DNA of 64,000 nucleotides, from the NCBI GenBank assembly GCA_963580285.1, contig OY757012.1, forward strand, positions 164,784,652 through 164,848,651, in the 5' to 3' direction. This DNA is from Lucinisca nassula (taxonomy: Eukaryota > Mollusca > Bivalvia > Lucinida > Lucinidae). The notes under the pieces were generated by a model. It ran no database searches, was not told the origin of the DNA, and saw only the letters and a list, made by a program, of their open reading frames with translations. Positions 34,913 to 46,602 of the stretch are shown here, piece after piece. Numbering within the stretch: the stretch's first letter is position 1; the number at the start of each line of letters is the position of its first letter. The position numbers and the translations under genes are program-made.

Positions 34913-37045
34913 GGTGGTGACAGCTGAATGAGTCATGGTGATAGCATTGAAAGTCATGGGGCTAGCTGTATTAGTCATGGGGAAAGTTATGTGAGCAATG
35001 GTGAGAGCTATGCGAGTCATGCTGATAGCTGTATGCGTCATGATGACAGCTGTATGTGTCATGGCGACCGCTGTGTGAGACATGATGACACCTGAAGTAG
35101 TCATGGTGACAGTTGTATGAGTCGTGAGGACAGCAGCTGTGTGCGTCATGTTGATATGGACAGCAGTATGACCAATGGTTACAGCTGCACGAATCATAGT
35201 GACAGTACATGAGATAAAATGGCTGATGAAAGCGTTATGGGTCTTGGTGATAGCTGTATTTGAAATTAAGATATCATTATGAGTCATGCTGGTAACTGTA
35301 TGAATCATGGTGATGGTTGGAGAAGTCGTGGTGATAGCTGCGTGAGTCACGGTTACAGCTGTATGAGTCATCTTAATAGCTGTATGAGTTATGGCAATAG
35401 CTACAAGAATCATGGCGATAGATGTATGCGTGACTGCGATAGCTGTATTAGTCTTTCCTTTGTTGATCTGAATAGAGGTTTACGGGGCTTGCTGTATTAG
35501 TTATGTTGATAGCTATATTGGTCATGGTGGTCACAAAATGAGTCATTGTGACAGCTATTTGATTCATGCTGATAGCTGTATGAGGCGTGAAGACAGCTTT
35601 ATGCATACTCATGTTATTCAATCATGTTATTCAATGCATCAGGCATAGTGTAAGCTTTATGGCCCCTGGCGAAATATAAGCGATGCTTATAGCTGTATGA
35701 GCACGGAGTGATGGCTGTATGAGTAACGGAGATAGCTGCATGAACCAAGATGACAGTTGTATTCATAATGGTGATAGCTGTAGTGATAACGGTTAGAGCT
35801 GTATGAATTATGGTGACAGTTGTAAGCGTCACGGTGAAATCTGTTGTCATGGTGATAGCTGTGTAAGCCATGCTGACAGCCGTATGAGCCATTTTGAAAG
35901 ATGTATTAATTATATTGACAGCTGTAGTTGTCATACTGAAGGCAGCATTTGCCATGATGACAGATGTGTGAGTCATGGTATGATTGATGTTAACAGCTCA
36001 ATTGGTAATGGTGACAGCTGTATTGGTCATGGCAATAGCTTTAAAAGTCAAGGTGACATCTGAATGTTTAATAGCGGTATATATATGTGTCTTAGTGAAA
36101 GATTAAAAAGGCCTGCTGATAGATATCAGAGTCATGGTAAAAGCTGTATGAGTAACGGTAATAGCTGTATGTGTCGTGGTGGCAACTGTATGAGTCATTT
36201 TGACAGATGTATGAGTCATCGTGATGGCTGTATTAGTCATTATATGACTCATCGTGGCAGCTGTATTAGTTATAGTGATCGCTGTATTAGACACTATAAA
36301 AGCTATATTAGTCTTGGTGAGAGGGATGCGAGCAATGGTGATAGCTGTATGAGTCATGGTGACAGCTATATGTGTCATGGATACCATTGTAAGAGTCATG
36401 GTGACACCTGAAGTAGTCACAGTGACAGCTGTAGAAGTCGAAAAGAAAGCAGTGTGAGTCATGTTGACAGGCTTATAAGCGATGTTGATAGCTACATGAA
36501 CAATGGTTACAGCTGCATAATTTATGCTAATAGCTACAGGAGATATGATTGTTGAAAACGGAATAAGTTTTGATGGCAGCTATATACGAAATTAAGATAT
36601 CCGAGTCATTTTGGGCGCCGTATGATTCGTGTAGAAGTCGTGCTGATAGCTGTATGAGTCATGATAACAGCTGTATGTGTCATGGCGACCGCTGTATGAG
36701 ACATTGTGACATCTGAAGAAGTCATGGCGGCAGCTGTAGGAGTCGTGAGGAAAGCTGTGTGAGTCATATTGATATGGACAGCTGTATGAGCAATGGTTCA
36801 TAATGACAGTACTGGAGATATGGCTGATGAAAGCGCTATGGGTCGTGGTGACAGTTGTATGTGAATTACGATATCTGTATGAATCATGGTGGTAGCTATA
36901 TGATTCATTGTGATAGTTAAAGATGTCGTGGTGATAGCTGTGTGTGTCCTAGAGACAGCTGTATGAGTCATCTTAATAGCTGTATGAGTTACGGTAATAG
37001 CTACAACCCTCATGGTGATAGCTGTATGAGTGATTGAGATAGCTG
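34912..37045 (+). repeat. 21-bp minisatellite, block 3, with higher-order structure
   Basis: The same order of variant units recurs: 35000-35455 matches 36640-37060 (for example 'atggcgaccgctgt', 'ttgatatggacagc'), and 35570-35960 matches 37430-37830. Period is ~1.6 kb after allowing for the S3 insertion. Because 21 bp is seven codons, frames stay open over long runs: minus-strand MTHTAVT-like and plus-strand SCMSHGD-like heptapeptides. Confidence 0.85.
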
Positions 37046-37356
37046 TATTAGTTTTTTGTTTGTTTGTTTAAATAGAGGTTTAACGTTCCCGTCAACACTA
37101 TTTAGGTCATTTTCGAAACGTTGCTTTCAATTTTGTGGGCCTTTACCCGACAGTGAGATGAAATGAAATCGCATGCCCTGCCGCCCTATGAAACCAAAAG
37201 GTTTATGCATGAACGGTCCTACTCGCACCACTTTGCCTGAACAGGCTTAGACCTAAGCTGTATACTAGTACTCGTGTGCGGTCGGTTTCAGCTATGCGTG
37301 GAAACACTTTGCATCTTAATTTAATTCTCCAAGTCCCGATGGGCTGGAGCTTGCTG
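37046..37356 (-). mobile_element. S3 SINE copy
   Basis: Nearly full-length minus-strand S3 with a (GTTT)n start on the plus strand. Flanks 'agctgtattagt' and 'tgctgtattggt' may be a target duplication, but the host is itself repetitive. Confidence 0.8.
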
Positions 37357-37868
37357 TATTGGTGATGGTGATAGCTATATGGCTCATGGTGGTCACTCAA
37401 TGAGTGATTGTGACAGCTGTTCGAGTCATCCTGATAGCTGTATGAGGCATGAAGACAGCTTTAGACGTAGTCATCTGGTTCATTGTTACAGCTGTATTAG
37501 ACATAGTGTTTGCAGTATGAACCCTGTCGACAGCAATATGTGCGATGCTTTAAGCTGTATGAGCACAGAATGATGGCTGTATGAGTCACGGAGAAAGCTG
37601 TACGAGCTGTGGTGACAGCTATATTCGTCATTGTGATAGCTGTCGGGATCACGATTAGAGCTGCATGAATTTTAGTGACAGTTGTAAGAGTCTCTGTGAA
37701 AGCTGTAAGCATTGGCGATAGCTGTATAAGCCATGCTGACGGTCGTATAAGCCATTTTTAAAGATGCATTAGTCATATCGATAGCTGTAGTAGTTATACT
37801 GACAACAGCATTAGTCATGATGATAGATTAGTGAGCCATGGTGACAGCTGTATGAGTGGTGTTAACAG
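37357..37868 (+). repeat. 21-bp minisatellite, block 4
   Basis: Continuation of block 3 after the SINE. Confidence 0.9.
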
Positions 37869-38070
37869 CTGGAAATATGGATTATCAATTAAGGGCAATA
37901 ACTCCATCATGGATGACTGCAACAGGAAAAGAATTGGACTACTACAAACTTAGACGTTTGGGAAAAACAGACATTGGCATATTTTATGACAGACAGCAAT
38001 ATAAGATCCGGTACTCCAAATCAAAAACTGTTTACTTTTTATTCCCTCTGAGTATATTTAAAATAAAACC
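37869..38070 (+). mobile_element. R2-family 5' segment
   Basis: 'gattatcaattaagggcaat' through 'ttccctctgagtatattt' matches 54172-54355 closely. Only this part is present, inserted in 21-bp satellite. Confidence 0.8.
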
Positions 38071-40200
38071 TATATGAATCCTAGTGATAGCTTTATTAGT
38101 CATCGTCATACATGTATAAGTCATACTGACAGCTGTTGCAGTCATGATGACAGTTGTAGTAGTCATGGTGGCAGCTGTAGGAGTCATGATGATAGCTGTT
38201 TGAGTCATGATGACAGGTGTAAAAGTGATATTAACAGCTATATTGGTCATGATGACAGCTGTATAGGTCATGACAGTAGCAATAAGAGCCTTAGTTATAG
38301 GAGTCATGTTTACAGCTGTACAAGTCATGACAGTAGCAATAAGAGCCTTAGTAAAAGCTACAGAAGTCGTGCTGATAGATATAGGCGTCATGGTGACAGA
38401 TGTATGGTTATAGCTATGTAGGTCATGGTGACAGCTGCATGAGTCAGCTGTATGAGCCATCATGATAGCTGTATAAGTAATGATATGAATCTTCGTTACA
38501 GCTGTATTAGTCGATGTGATAGCTGTATTAGTCACGGTTATAGCTATATCATAAGTAATTGTGAAACCTTTATGAGTCATTGTGTCAACTGTATAATCCA
38601 TGGTGCCAGCTGAATGCATCATCGTGACAGCCGTATGAGCTAAGATGACTGCTGTTTGATTTACGGTGTCGTATAATTCATGGTGACAGCAGTAGTAGTC
38701 ATTAGTTTCAAGGGTTTTGCTGACAACTGTTTGAGGCGTCGTCACAGCTGTAGGAGCCATGCTGTCTGCAACTCGTGACAACATGTTGAGTCATGGTTAC
38801 AGAAGTACGAGTCATCGTGACAGCTGCATTGGTCAGTGTGACAGTTGTGTGAGTCATAGCAGGGGTAAACGAGTCAAAGTGACAGGGAGTGACATGTGCT
38901 AGAGTCATGATGACAGGTGTATGAGTCATAATGACAGTTGTGTGTGTTAGTGTTAGTGACAGCCGTATGAGTCAGCATGACATGTGTATGGGGCATGGTG
39001 ATACCTGTATGTTTCACGGTGACAGCTAAATCAGTCATGGTGATAGCTGTATGCATCATGGTAGTGGTAGTTATGGTCATGGCTGCATATGAGTCGTGAT
39101 TTGTGACAGATGTATTAGCCATCATGCCATGCAGCTGTATGAGTCATCGCGACAGCTGTTCGAGCCATGATATATACCGATAGCTGTATGAAGCATGTTG
39201 ATATCTGTATATGAGTCATGATTAAAGCTGTACGGATCATGGTGACTGCTGTGTGTGCCATGTTACTGAGTTAACTGGTGACAGCTGAAAGACATCGTGA
39301 CAGTCCTATGAGTCGTCGTGACAGTCCTATGAGTCGTCGTGACAGGTATATAAACAATGGTTACAGTCGCATAATTCATGCTGAGAGCTATAGGATATAT
39401 GACTGTTGCTAACGGAATATATCTTGGTGGCAGTTGTATTTGAAATTAAGATATCCGAGTCATTGTGGGCGCTGTATGATTCCTGATGATAGCTGTAGAT
39501 GTCGTGCTGATAGCTGTTTGAGTTATGGTGACAGCTGTGTGAGTGATCAAATTGCTGTATGAGTCAATGCAATAGCTACAGGATACATGGTGGTAGATGT
39601 TTGCTGTATTCATGGTGATAGCTGAATAGGCCATGACAATCGCTGTATTAGTAATGGTGACAGCTATATGAGTCGTGGTGATTGCTGTAAGAACCACAGA
39701 GACAGCTGGAAGAGCCATAATAATAGCTATATGACTTATGTTGGCAGCACTATGATAGTGTTGCCAGCATACGTCATGGCGATAGCTGTATGAGTGATGA
39801 TGACGGCTTTATCAGTCACGCTGGCAGCAATTCGAGTCATGATGATAGTTGTATGAGTCATGGAGACAGTTGTATGAGCCATGGTTACAACTGTATGAGT
39901 CATGTTTACAGCTGTATGGACCTTGGAGACAGCTGTAGGTGTCACGGTGAATGCTCAATGACCCATGACGTCAGCTGTATGAGTCATGCTTATAGCTGTA
40001 TGAGACATACAGATGGTTGTATGAATCACGGAGACAGATGTATGTTCCAAGGTGACAGCTGCTTTCGTCAAGGTGATAGCTGTAGGAATCACGCTTAGAG
40101 ATGCGTGAATCATGATGACAGTTATATGAGCTATTGTGATAGCTGTGAGATTCATTGTTGGAGGTATTAGCTGTGTGAGTCATGTTGATGGGAGTCACGG
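38071..40200 (+). repeat. 21-bp minisatellite, block 5
   Basis: Same unit; contains the longest incidental frame in the window (about 250 codons, minus strand, 38032-38784). The 39340-39520 stretch repeats the order at 36490-36660. Confidence 0.9.
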
Positions 40201-40204
40201 TCAG

Positions 40205-40513
40205 TGGAAATCGGTAAAATCGGTTTAAGCCCCCAGTGGAATTCTTTCCACTGACCGTTCCAAGGCGGTTCTTCTGTGGCGGTTTATTTATGTTGTTGTT
40301 TGTTACTTACTGTGTGTATCACTTGTGTCTTTTTATTTTTTCTATGGCCATTTGGCCATTTTGTGTGAAAGTAACTGTCCTTATGGCCTTCCTTTGTTTA
40401 GGTTTCCAATTTTGTCTGGTCGCTTCATGTTTGTGTTTCTTTCCCTTTGGTGTCTTTGATGGGTGGAGTAAGTTAATTGTATTGATTCCTGATCTTTGTT
40501 TTACTTCTACTTT
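40205..40513 (+). mobile_element. RT-A 5'-truncated copy
   Basis: Last ~310 bp of RT-A, ending at 'gttttacttctacttt'. Closes the 21-bp satellite zone. Confidence 0.85.
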
Positions 40514-40639
40514 ACAATATCAGTGGTACCATACATTGCAAAGCATACATGGCACACACAATATATATGAAAAATAACAGGACTCTTGCATTATCAGGGG
40601 TAGTCCTAGGAAGATAAATGAATATGGGGTGCCGAATTA

Positions 40640-42270
40640 CTATTTAATACAATCTGGAGATATCTATAATTTTACTCTAGGTATCTATATATCAAATTAT
40701 AGATATCTATAAATCAAATTATAGATATCTATAATTAACATTATTATCAATATTTTGGTATCATAAAATGTAATCAATGATATGTAATATATATTTCTTG
40801 ATGTCTATAAATTTGTTTAATGATATCCATTATTCCTTTACATATAACGATATCTAAAATCCAATTATAGATACCATTTAAAGGCTGGATAATAGATATC
40901 ACAGATTTGAAGAATGGATATCAGAAAATATATTATGGATATCAGTACATGTAATTATTGATATCCTGATATGTTCATCCATATTTGATATCTATGTATT
41001 GAATAAAAGATATCTATAACTTGAATTATAGATATCCCTTAACACATTATGGATAAAATGAAATAAATAATACATATCTAATATTATTTATAGATATATA
41101 ATAATATTTGTTGATATTCTATATGTTTAATACAGACAACTATATATCAATTTGTAGATATTTATAAATCAAATTATAGATATCTATAAATCAAATTATA
41201 GACATTTATAATTAACATTATTGATATTGGATATTTATTATTTATTTCATGATATCTATAATATGTAAAGGGTTATCAATAATTCCAATTGTAGTTATCT
41301 TTTACTTGATATATAGATATCAAAGATTGAAGAGCATTTGAGGATATCAATATTTTCAATTATTGATGTAAATAATGTATTTTATGTTATCCATTAATGA
41401 AAATTGTGATATCCATTATTCAGCCTTTCAATGATTTCTATAATTTGAATTTAGATATTTATATATGCAAAGAAATAATTGATATCATAAAACAAATCTA
41501 TTAATATCAAGAAATATATATAACGTATCCTGGATTTCATTTTATTATATCAAAAATACAGATAATAATAGATATCAATAATGTTAATTGTACATATCTG
41601 TAATTTGGTTTATTGATATTTATAATTTGATTTATAGATATCTGTAATTAAATATAGGATATCAATAATTATTTTTAACTATCTATAAATAATATTAGAT
41701 GTCTATTATTTATTTTATGATATTTAAAATATGTTAAAGGATATCTATAATTCAAATTATAGATATCTATTATTCTATATATAGATAGCAAATATAGAAG
41801 AACATTTTAGGATATCATAAATATCATTTATTGATATCCATAATATATTCTGTTACATTCATATCTAAAAATAATACTAAGATATCTATTATATATTTTA
41901 TGATATCTAAAATATGTTAAGACATATCTATAATTCAGTTATAGATATCTTTTATTCGATATATAGATATCAAATATTGAAGAACATTTTAGGATATCGA
42001 TAATTACACTTATTGATATCCAAAATATATTTTCTGGTATCAATTACTGAAAATTGTGATTTCTTTAATTCAGCCTTTGAAATGATATCTATAATTGGAT
42101 TTTTTGAATATCTATATATGCAATGGAATAATTGATATCATAAAATAAATTTATAGATATCAAGAAATATATTTTACATATCATTGGTTACCTTTTATGA
42201 TATCAAAAATATCGATAATTACAGGTATAAAAAATGTTAATTATAGTTATCTATAATTTGACTCAAAGAT
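40640..42270. repeat. AT-rich GATATC palindrome array
   Basis: About 1.6 kb of short palindromes such as AATTATAGATATCTATAA separated by A/T spacers, with occasional longer repeats (for example 'atcaagaaatatat' near 41506 and 42157). Because the units are self-complementary the array has no orientation and can fold on either strand. Confidence 0.85.
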
Positions 42271-42271
42271 A

Positions 42272-42560
42272 TTTCGGTAGGTCAGTCAGATGCAGGTCTG
42301 ACTGGTGATCAGGAGGACACGAGTTCGATTCCTGTTGGAGTCGGCAACATTCCTTCCTATCTTTTCTATGGACATTTTCTCCCTTCTGCTGATTCAAGAA
42401 GGGCAGTTGTCAGTTTCTGTGAAAGAATGTGCACTGTATTGGTTAACCGCTTAGGTATAAGCTTGCCCAGGAAAAGTGTGGATAAGTTAACTGACCGATT
42501 CAAAAATGACCTAAATAGTGATGCCTGGGCCATTAAACTCCAATACAAGCAAATAAACTA
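42272..42560 (+). mobile_element. S1 SINE, near full length
   Basis: From 'tcggtaggtcagtcagatgc' through box-B-like GAGTTCGATTCC and 'gattcaagaagggcagttgt' to the tail 'gggccattaaactcc'. It separates the two AT palindrome zones. Confidence 0.85.
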
Positions 42561-43349
42561 AATCTTGAAATTCAATTAAATAGTAAAACGGCACCTCATA
42601 AATGAAGGCAGGTAATTATTTGTTGAAGGATACTTTGTTTGTCGCAAACAGCTTATGAATGCAACGTTGCTTCCCTATGGCAAGCCATTTTACTATTTAT
42701 TATGGCATATAGATATCTTATTTATTGTATAAGATAACTTATTTATTATATAAGATATCTCATATAGGGTATAAGATACCTAATATCCTAAAGTAGATAT
42801 CTTATATCCTATATGATATAAGTTATTTAATTCAGCAATTCAGATATATGATATATAAGTTATCTTATATCTTAATTAAGATATCGTATATAACATAGAA
42901 TATATCTTTTATGTTAAATAAGATATCTGATTGTCTTATTTACTAAAACATATAAGATATTTATATGCTATATAAGATATCTAATATACTAAATAAGATA
43001 TCTAATATAGCATATAAGATATCTTATATAACATATCAGATATCTTATATATTATATAAGATATCTTATTTATATTGGTATATAAGATATCTTAATTGGT
43101 ATATCAGATATCTTATTGAACATATAAGATATCTTATATAGCATATAAGATATCTTATTTAACAAATGATATCTTATATACATTTGATAAATAAGATATC
43201 TTAATCAACTTATAAGATATCTTATGTAAATTCGAAAGAAATAACAAATAATAGTCGCTCCCTCTTGTATCTATATGCACATTAGACTGCTACACAGACA
43301 GAGGACTGGAAAAAATTGATTATAAATGCTTTTTTGAAGTGTGTTTTTT

Positions 43350-43351
<2 letters not shown>

Positions 43352-43393
<42 letters not shown>
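43352..43393 (+). repeat. (AG)n microsatellite
   Basis: About 21 uninterrupted AG dinucleotides. Confidence 0.97.
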
Positions 43394-43398
<5 letters not shown>

Positions 43399-43626
43399 AG
43401 ATAATAAATCCAGCTTGCTTTTGTTTATATAATTTAATAATCCTCCCTTACAAAAATTCTTCAGATAGTAGAAGTCTTAATTGAACTTCAAACTCTGAGT
43501 TATGCCAAGCGCTGCTCGCTGCATGTATTTTGACAAAAAAAAAACAAAGCCTCTCACCAGACTGTGCATATATTCAGCATGGTTTCTGCCTCTACTTTTC
43601 GCATAATTAGTTCAATATTTCTTTGT

Positions 43627-43804
43627 CCCTTTTATCCTTTTTTTACCAAATGGAATCTTCCTCCTTATATATGGCAGGAGTCCATTTTGAAAATTAGGTA
43701 TGACAGGTTGTGTAATCTGAAAATAGTTGAACGTTTTGCAAATAGTGTAGACCCTGATCTGATCTGGGCCTGCACTATTTGCAAGGGGTTCTGGCACAAA
43801 ATGG
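43627..43804 (-). mobile_element. M1 MITE copy
   Basis: Reverse-orientation M1 from 'cccttttatccttttttt' to 'ggcacaaaatggg', with the central words 'gcaaatagtgtagaccctga' and 'gatctgggcctgcac'. Confidence 0.75.
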
Positions 43805-44625
43805 GTTATGGAATGTTAGTCATAAATGGGGGTAGTCATTTCCAGATATGCTTTTGGCAGTTTGGGGTAGACTTCATTATGTTTTTTGGTAAAATATATT
43901 AGATATCTTATTTGTCAAATAAGATATCTTATATATTTAGGTAAATAAGATATCTTATATATTATATAAGATATCTTATAAGTTGCATAAGATATCTAAT
44001 ATATCAAATAAGATATCTGATATAGGATATAATGTCTTATTCACTGGAATATATAAGATATCTGATATGCTAAATAAGATATCTAATATTCCAAATAAGA
44101 TATCTAATATAACATATTAGATATCTTATATAATATATCAGATATCTTATGTATCATATAAGATATCTTATTTCCATCTTAAAATAATATATCTTGTATA
44201 ATAAATAAGATATCTTATATAATAAATAAGATATCTTATATAATATATACGATATCTGATATGCTATACAAGATTAGATATATCATATGCTATTTTAGAT
44301 ATCTTATTTATTATATAAGCTACCTTATATATTTTGGTAAATAAGATATCTTATATCCTACATTAGATATCTCATATCCTATATAAGATATCTAATATAA
44401 TAAATAAGATATCTAATAAAGCATATACGATATCTTATATAACATATCAGATATCTTATATATAAAGATATCTCATATATTATATAAGATATCTTATATG
44501 CTATATAAGATATCTTATATAACAAATAAGATATCTAATATAATATATATCTTATATAATAAATTAGATATCTACATTCCAAAATAAATAGTAAAATGGC
44601 TTGGCATACTTCCCAGTCACCACGG

Positions 44626-44923
44626 CAGCACCCGCCCATAGGGGCTTGAAGACATATATGGGCTCCATGATGCTTCCAGGCAGAGCTGAATCCAGCCCGC
44701 ACACTAGTACTGGTAAACCGCTTAGAGGATCTAAGCCTGTCCAGGAACCGCAGTGCGAGGCGGACTGCCATGCTAATAAACCCTATTGGTTTCATTGGGT
44801 GACACGGCTTGAGATGTCATTTCCTCTCAATGTCGGGTAAAAGTCCCACAAAATTGGAAGCAACGTCTCAAAAATGACCTTTACAGTGTTGACTGGGACG
44901 TTAAACCTCAAATCAAACAAAAA
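44626..44923 (+). mobile_element. S3 SINE with 13-bp target-site duplication
   Basis: Flanked by the identical 13-mer CCAGTCACCACGG at 44613-44625 and 44924-44936. Very similar to the copy at 6534-6838. It inserted just outside the right end of the palindrome-rich segment. Confidence 0.92.
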
Positions 44924-44936
44924 CCAGTCACCACGG

Positions 44937-45290
44937 AGCTTCCCAGTTACATTTGCCGTACTAGGCCCATGACGAATTTATTGACAATTTTCTCTCCAGC
45001 GGACAATTCAATTGACAGATTGACAGAGGCTGTATGAATACAAATTATGGCCCCAATTATACCATATGCAAGAATTAACATATGAAACAATCTTATTCTA
45101 GTGTGTGAGGATTCTGATAATTAATTATTACCCAAATATTCTCATGTGAACAAATTACTCGGTGTCAATAAAGGCCGTCAGTAAATCGAAAGTAGGAAAT
45201 CAGGCCGGAAATGCAAAACCTGGAGCCAGCACTCCCGTCGGCGCATGCGTATTGCATGATGACTGGCATGGTTACTGATTCCATAAACCA
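44937..45290. other. Unassigned spacer
   Basis: No gene or repeat recognised; a 73-codon minus-strand frame at 45165-45386 arises from the G-rich complement of the next tract. Confidence 0.4.
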
Positions 45291-45475
45291 TCTCCGTATA
45301 TACCTCGCACCACTCACCACCTTATCCAACCTCACCCCATCCCACCCACCCAAGCCCACCCCACCCCACACCCCACCCCACCACAAATTCCACCCCGTCC
45401 CACCCGACTCCTAACCCACCCTACCCCACACCAGCACACCCCACCCTACCCCACCCATGCCACCACCATCCTAAC
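45291..45475. repeat. CCCCA-rich tract
   Basis: About 185 bp of CCCCA/CCCAC words on the plus strand, so the minus strand carries many G3-G4 runs at short spacing, the arrangement that can form G-quadruplexes. Confidence 0.9.
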
Positions 45476-46602
45476 CGTACTGAAAAAAAAAAAATCCATA
45501 ATGCCATTAGGCATTTTTAATGTTCTATTATGAGTCTATGGAAGCTAAGGGGCCCCGGGGCGTGGCCAATTTGAACCTCAGGGGCATGATTGGCAGGATT
45601 TATGTAGGGGACCACTTACTGTTGCTACATGCTAAATAGTTAAGCTCTGGGCCCTTTGGTTTCAGAGAAGAAAATTTTTGAAGTTTTTCCCCTTATAAGT
45701 CCATGAGAGCTGATGAGCCCCGGGGTATGGTTAGCAGGATTTATGTAGGTCACGCTATTTCATGTTGCTACATACTAAATATCTAAGCACTGTGCTTCAT
45801 AGTTTCAGAGAAGAAGATTTTTGAATCTTTTTTTCCATTGTAAGTCTATGGGAGCTAAGGGGCCCCAGAGTGTAGCCAATTTGGACCCCAGGGGCATGAT
45901 TGGCAGGACTTATGTAGGTGACCACTTGACATTGCTACAAGGTAAATATCTAAGCTCTGGGCCCTGTGGTTTCATAGAAGAAGATTTTTTAACATTTTCC
46001 CCATTGTAAAGTAGAAGTAAAACAAAGATCAGGAATCGATACAATTAACTTACTCCACCCATCAAAGACACCAAAGGGAAAGAAACACAAACATTAAGCG
46101 ACCAGACCATAATGGAAACCTAAACAAAGGAAGGCCAAAGGACAGTTACTTTCCCACAAAATGGCCATATGACCATCCAAAATAAAAAGACACAAGTGAT
46201 ACACACAGTAAGTAACAAACAACACCATAAATAAACCGCCACAGAAGAACCGCCTTGGAACGGTCAGTGGAATGATAACCCCTGGGGGGGGGGGGCTTAA
46301 ATCGATTTTACGTGGCCTTAATCCTCGCCCTTACTTCCATCGCGATTTAGACAAATACTTTGTTGTCTGCATGAAGGCCTCCTAACTCATCAGTGCAACA
46401 TCTCCGTGAACACAAAAAATCAAAGAACCACAGAGGTGAGACAACGGTGAGGACACGACAGCAAGAAACCACTGAAATGCTGGAGCAAAAGAAAACCAAC
46501 AGTTAACCAACAGTTAGACTCTGATGGGCCCGACCAGAGACAGAACATCAGGCACCAACCAACATTACCTTGAATTAGATCTCTCTAATTCTCAATAAGC
46601 CT

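Larger units (their letters stand above)
42677..44607. mobile_element. 1.9-kb TIR-bounded segment filled with AAGATATCTT palindromes
   Basis: Ends are inverted copies of ~30 bp (TATGGCAAGCCATTTTACTA at 42677; complement ending at 44607; two mismatches over the arm). Inside, two dense arrays (42705-43230 and 43895-44578) of ATAAGATATCTTAT palindromes flank a central segment with an M1 MITE and a (GA)n run. No coding sequence. It could be a foldback-type element or a satellite captured between inverted repeats. Confidence 0.7.

Noticed and set aside
38032..38784. 250-codon minus-strand frame
   Set aside because: Composed of 21-bp satellite units and part of an R2 fragment; the length follows from the unit being a multiple of three.
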